Assembly (NCBI GenBank): GCA_044359885.1
Contig: JBIKLI010000256.1
Span: forward strand, 1-6,451
Direction: 5' to 3'
Length of the DNA: 6,451 nt
Origin: CAIOSQ01 sp044359885
GTDB lineage: Bacteria; Pseudomonadota; Alphaproteobacteria; CACIAM-22H2
The translations under genes and the position numbers were made by a program. The notes under the pieces were generated by a model, which was given only the letters and a program-made list of their open reading frames with translations, was not told where the DNA came from and ran no database searches. Shown here piece after piece: positions 5,596-6,451 of this stretch. Position 1 is the stretch's first letter; every line of letters begins with the position of its first letter.

Positions 5596-6260
5596 CGAAG
5601 CCCCGTCACCGCCAGGATCGCGTCGAGAACGGCCTGCGCGGGAACGAAGACCAGCCAGCGCGCGGGATCGATCCCGACATCGAGCAGCGGCAAGGCGACG
5701 AACAGGATCAGGACGATGGCAAGGCCGAAACGCTCCATGCGGGCGAGCGGCAGTGCCAGCGGCCGGGGCAATACGCCGACCGCGACGCGGCCGCCATCGA
5801 GCGGGGGTATGGGAAGCATGTTGAAGACGGCAAGCAGGACATTAAACCGAAGCGCGTTCTCCAGATTGCCGGCGACCCATCTCTGAGCGAAATCCGGGAC
5901 CATGCCGATCAGGTGATACAGGATGGCAGCAGTCAGGGCCAGAATCAGGTTCATCCCCGGACCGGCAGCCGCGACCAGCACCATGTCCCGCCGGGGATCG
6001 CGCAGATTTCGGATGTCGACGGGCACCGGCTTGGCGTAGCCGAACAGGAAGCCGGCCTGCGACAGGATCAGCATCCCCGGCAGCAGGATCGTGCCGACAG
6101 GGTCCACGTGTCGCAGCGGATTGAGGGAGAGCCGGCCGAGACGCTGCGCCGTCGGATCGCCGAGCGCCCGCGCCGCGAAGCCATGCGCGGCCTCGTGCAG
6201 GGTGATGGCCAGCAGCGCGGGCAGCACCCAGGTCGACAGCGACAGCAGGTCGATGTTCAT
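5592..6260 (-). CDS. Site-2 protease family (M50) membrane zinc metalloprotease, compact form
   Basis: The 222-residue protein belongs to the short M50 membrane metalloproteases (YwhC-like), which cut substrates within or near the membrane; the substrate here is unknown. The zinc motif HEAAH is at 22-26 inside the first hydrophobic segment (E23 catalytic, H22 and H26 ligands). NPLRHVDPVGTILLP (47-61), FGYAKPVPVD (73-82), AAAGPGMNL (97-105) and NMLPIPPLDGGR (147-158) follow, with D155 as the likely third zinc ligand. I see about five to six hydrophobic segments and no PDZ or CBS domain, unlike RseP or SpoIVFB. The start ATG at 6260-6258 is supported by AAGGAG seven bases upstream and by the family N-terminus. 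The frame is open further upstream, but that stretch is nagZ in another frame. It overlaps nagZ at its start and scpA at its end by ATGA, so it is made together with chromosome-condensation and wall-recycling genes. A role tied to them is inference. Confidence 0.94.
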   Translation of the reverse strand: MNIDLLSLSTWVLPALLAITLHEAAHGFAARALGDPTAQRLGRLSLNPLRHVDPVGTILLPGMLILSQAGFLFGYAKPVPVDIRNLRDPRRDMVLVAAAGPGMNLILALTAAILYHLIGMVPDFAQRWVAGNLENALRFNVLLAVFNMLPIPPLDGGRVAVGVLPRPLALPLARMERFGLAIVLILFVALPLLDVGIDPARWLVFVPAQAVLDAILAVTGLR

Positions 6261-6451
6261 GCCGGGGCTCCTTCGAGCAGGGCATCGAGCCGGCCTTGCC
6301 AGCGCTGCGGCTCGGGATCCGGCCGCGGACCGAAGACCGGCGCGCCGCGAGCCAGCCGCGACGCCGTCGCGTCGTCGATCGCCGGCAGATCCGCGAGCAG
6401 GCTCGCCGCGGTTTCGGGACGGCCGTCGCAATGGAGCGCGATGTCGCACCC
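6257..6451 (-). CDS. nagZ: Beta-N-acetylhexosaminidase NagZ, C-terminal part (5' end outside window)
   Basis: NagZ is the cytoplasmic family-3 glycosidase that removes N-acetylglucosamine from recycled anhydro-muropeptides. Only the last 64 codons and the stop are in the window. The frame opens at the right edge with GCDIALHC, matching the AGCDMxLxCN block of NagZ. The Asp in that block (third visible residue) is the catalytic nucleophile in the family. The rest is a helical, Arg/Pro-rich C-terminus ending LDALLEGAPA. The stop TGA (6259-6257) overlaps the ATG of the next gene. NagZ lies directly before scpA in many alphaproteobacteria, which supports this call despite the short visible part. 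In this window the metalloprotease gene is wedged between them. A different family-3 glycosidase cannot be fully excluded. Confidence 0.85.
   Translation of the reverse strand, partial: GCDIALHCDGRPETAASLLADLPAIDDATASRLARGAPVFGPRPDPEPQRWQGRLDALLEGAPA
6268..6273 (-). promoter_or_regulatory. Ribosome binding site of the M50 protease gene, inside nagZ
   Basis: The minus strand reads AAGGAG within the last codons of nagZ, seven bases before the ATG at 6260. It confirms that the protease starts at this ATG and is translated from the nagZ transcript. Confidence 0.7.

Noticed and set aside
6261..6449. N-terminal extension of the M50 protease from a GTG near the right edge
   Set aside because: The stretch codes for the NagZ C-terminus in another frame, and the protease family begins at the ATG at 6260.
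1..6451. Mobile elements, CRISPR arrays, tRNA or rRNA genes
   Set aside because: I saw no transposase, regularly spaced repeats or RNA-gene signatures on either strand.

Overview
The window is strongly GC-rich and almost fully coding. It looks like chromosomal DNA of an alphaproteobacterium, perhaps a Rhodospirillales-type genome (order-level guess only). The reason is the remnant of the alphaproteobacterial order nagZ - scpA - scpB - tatA - tatB. All protein families seen are core-metabolism or housekeeping families. I see no mobile element, CRISPR array, tRNA, rRNA or phage gene.

Layout from right to left on the minus strand: the 3' end of nagZ (6451-6257), a compact site-2-type zinc metalloprotease of family M50 (6260-5592), scpA (5595-4768), scpB (4771-4004) and murQ (4007-3105). 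Each of these five genes overlaps the next by four bases (ATGA three times, then GTGA), so they read as one translationally coupled operon. murQ converges on a plus-strand 6-phosphofructokinase gene (2030-3085), with only 19 bases and a hairpin between them. The phosphofructokinase gene diverges from a minus-strand ABC-transporter ATPase gene (1914-820) across a 115-base control region. After a hairpin and a 92-base gap come tatA (727-485) and tatB (439 to the left edge, incomplete).

Functionally, NagZ and MurQ are two steps of peptidoglycan recycling. ScpA and ScpB are the kleisin and winged-helix partners of SMC in chromosome condensation. TatA and TatB belong to the twin-arginine export machine. 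The phosphofructokinase acts in upper glycolysis and could use fructose-6-phosphate, which can derive from recycled amino sugars; that link is inference. The ABC ATPase has no permease or binding-protein gene next to it here.

I do not see a clearly new biological system. The points worth a second look are the five-gene overlapping operon that mixes wall recycling, an intramembrane protease and chromosome condensation; the insertion of a three-gene block between scpB and tatA; the mixed ATP/pyrophosphate signature in the phosphofructokinase active site; the orphan ABC ATPase; and several symmetrical elements in the short intergenic gaps.
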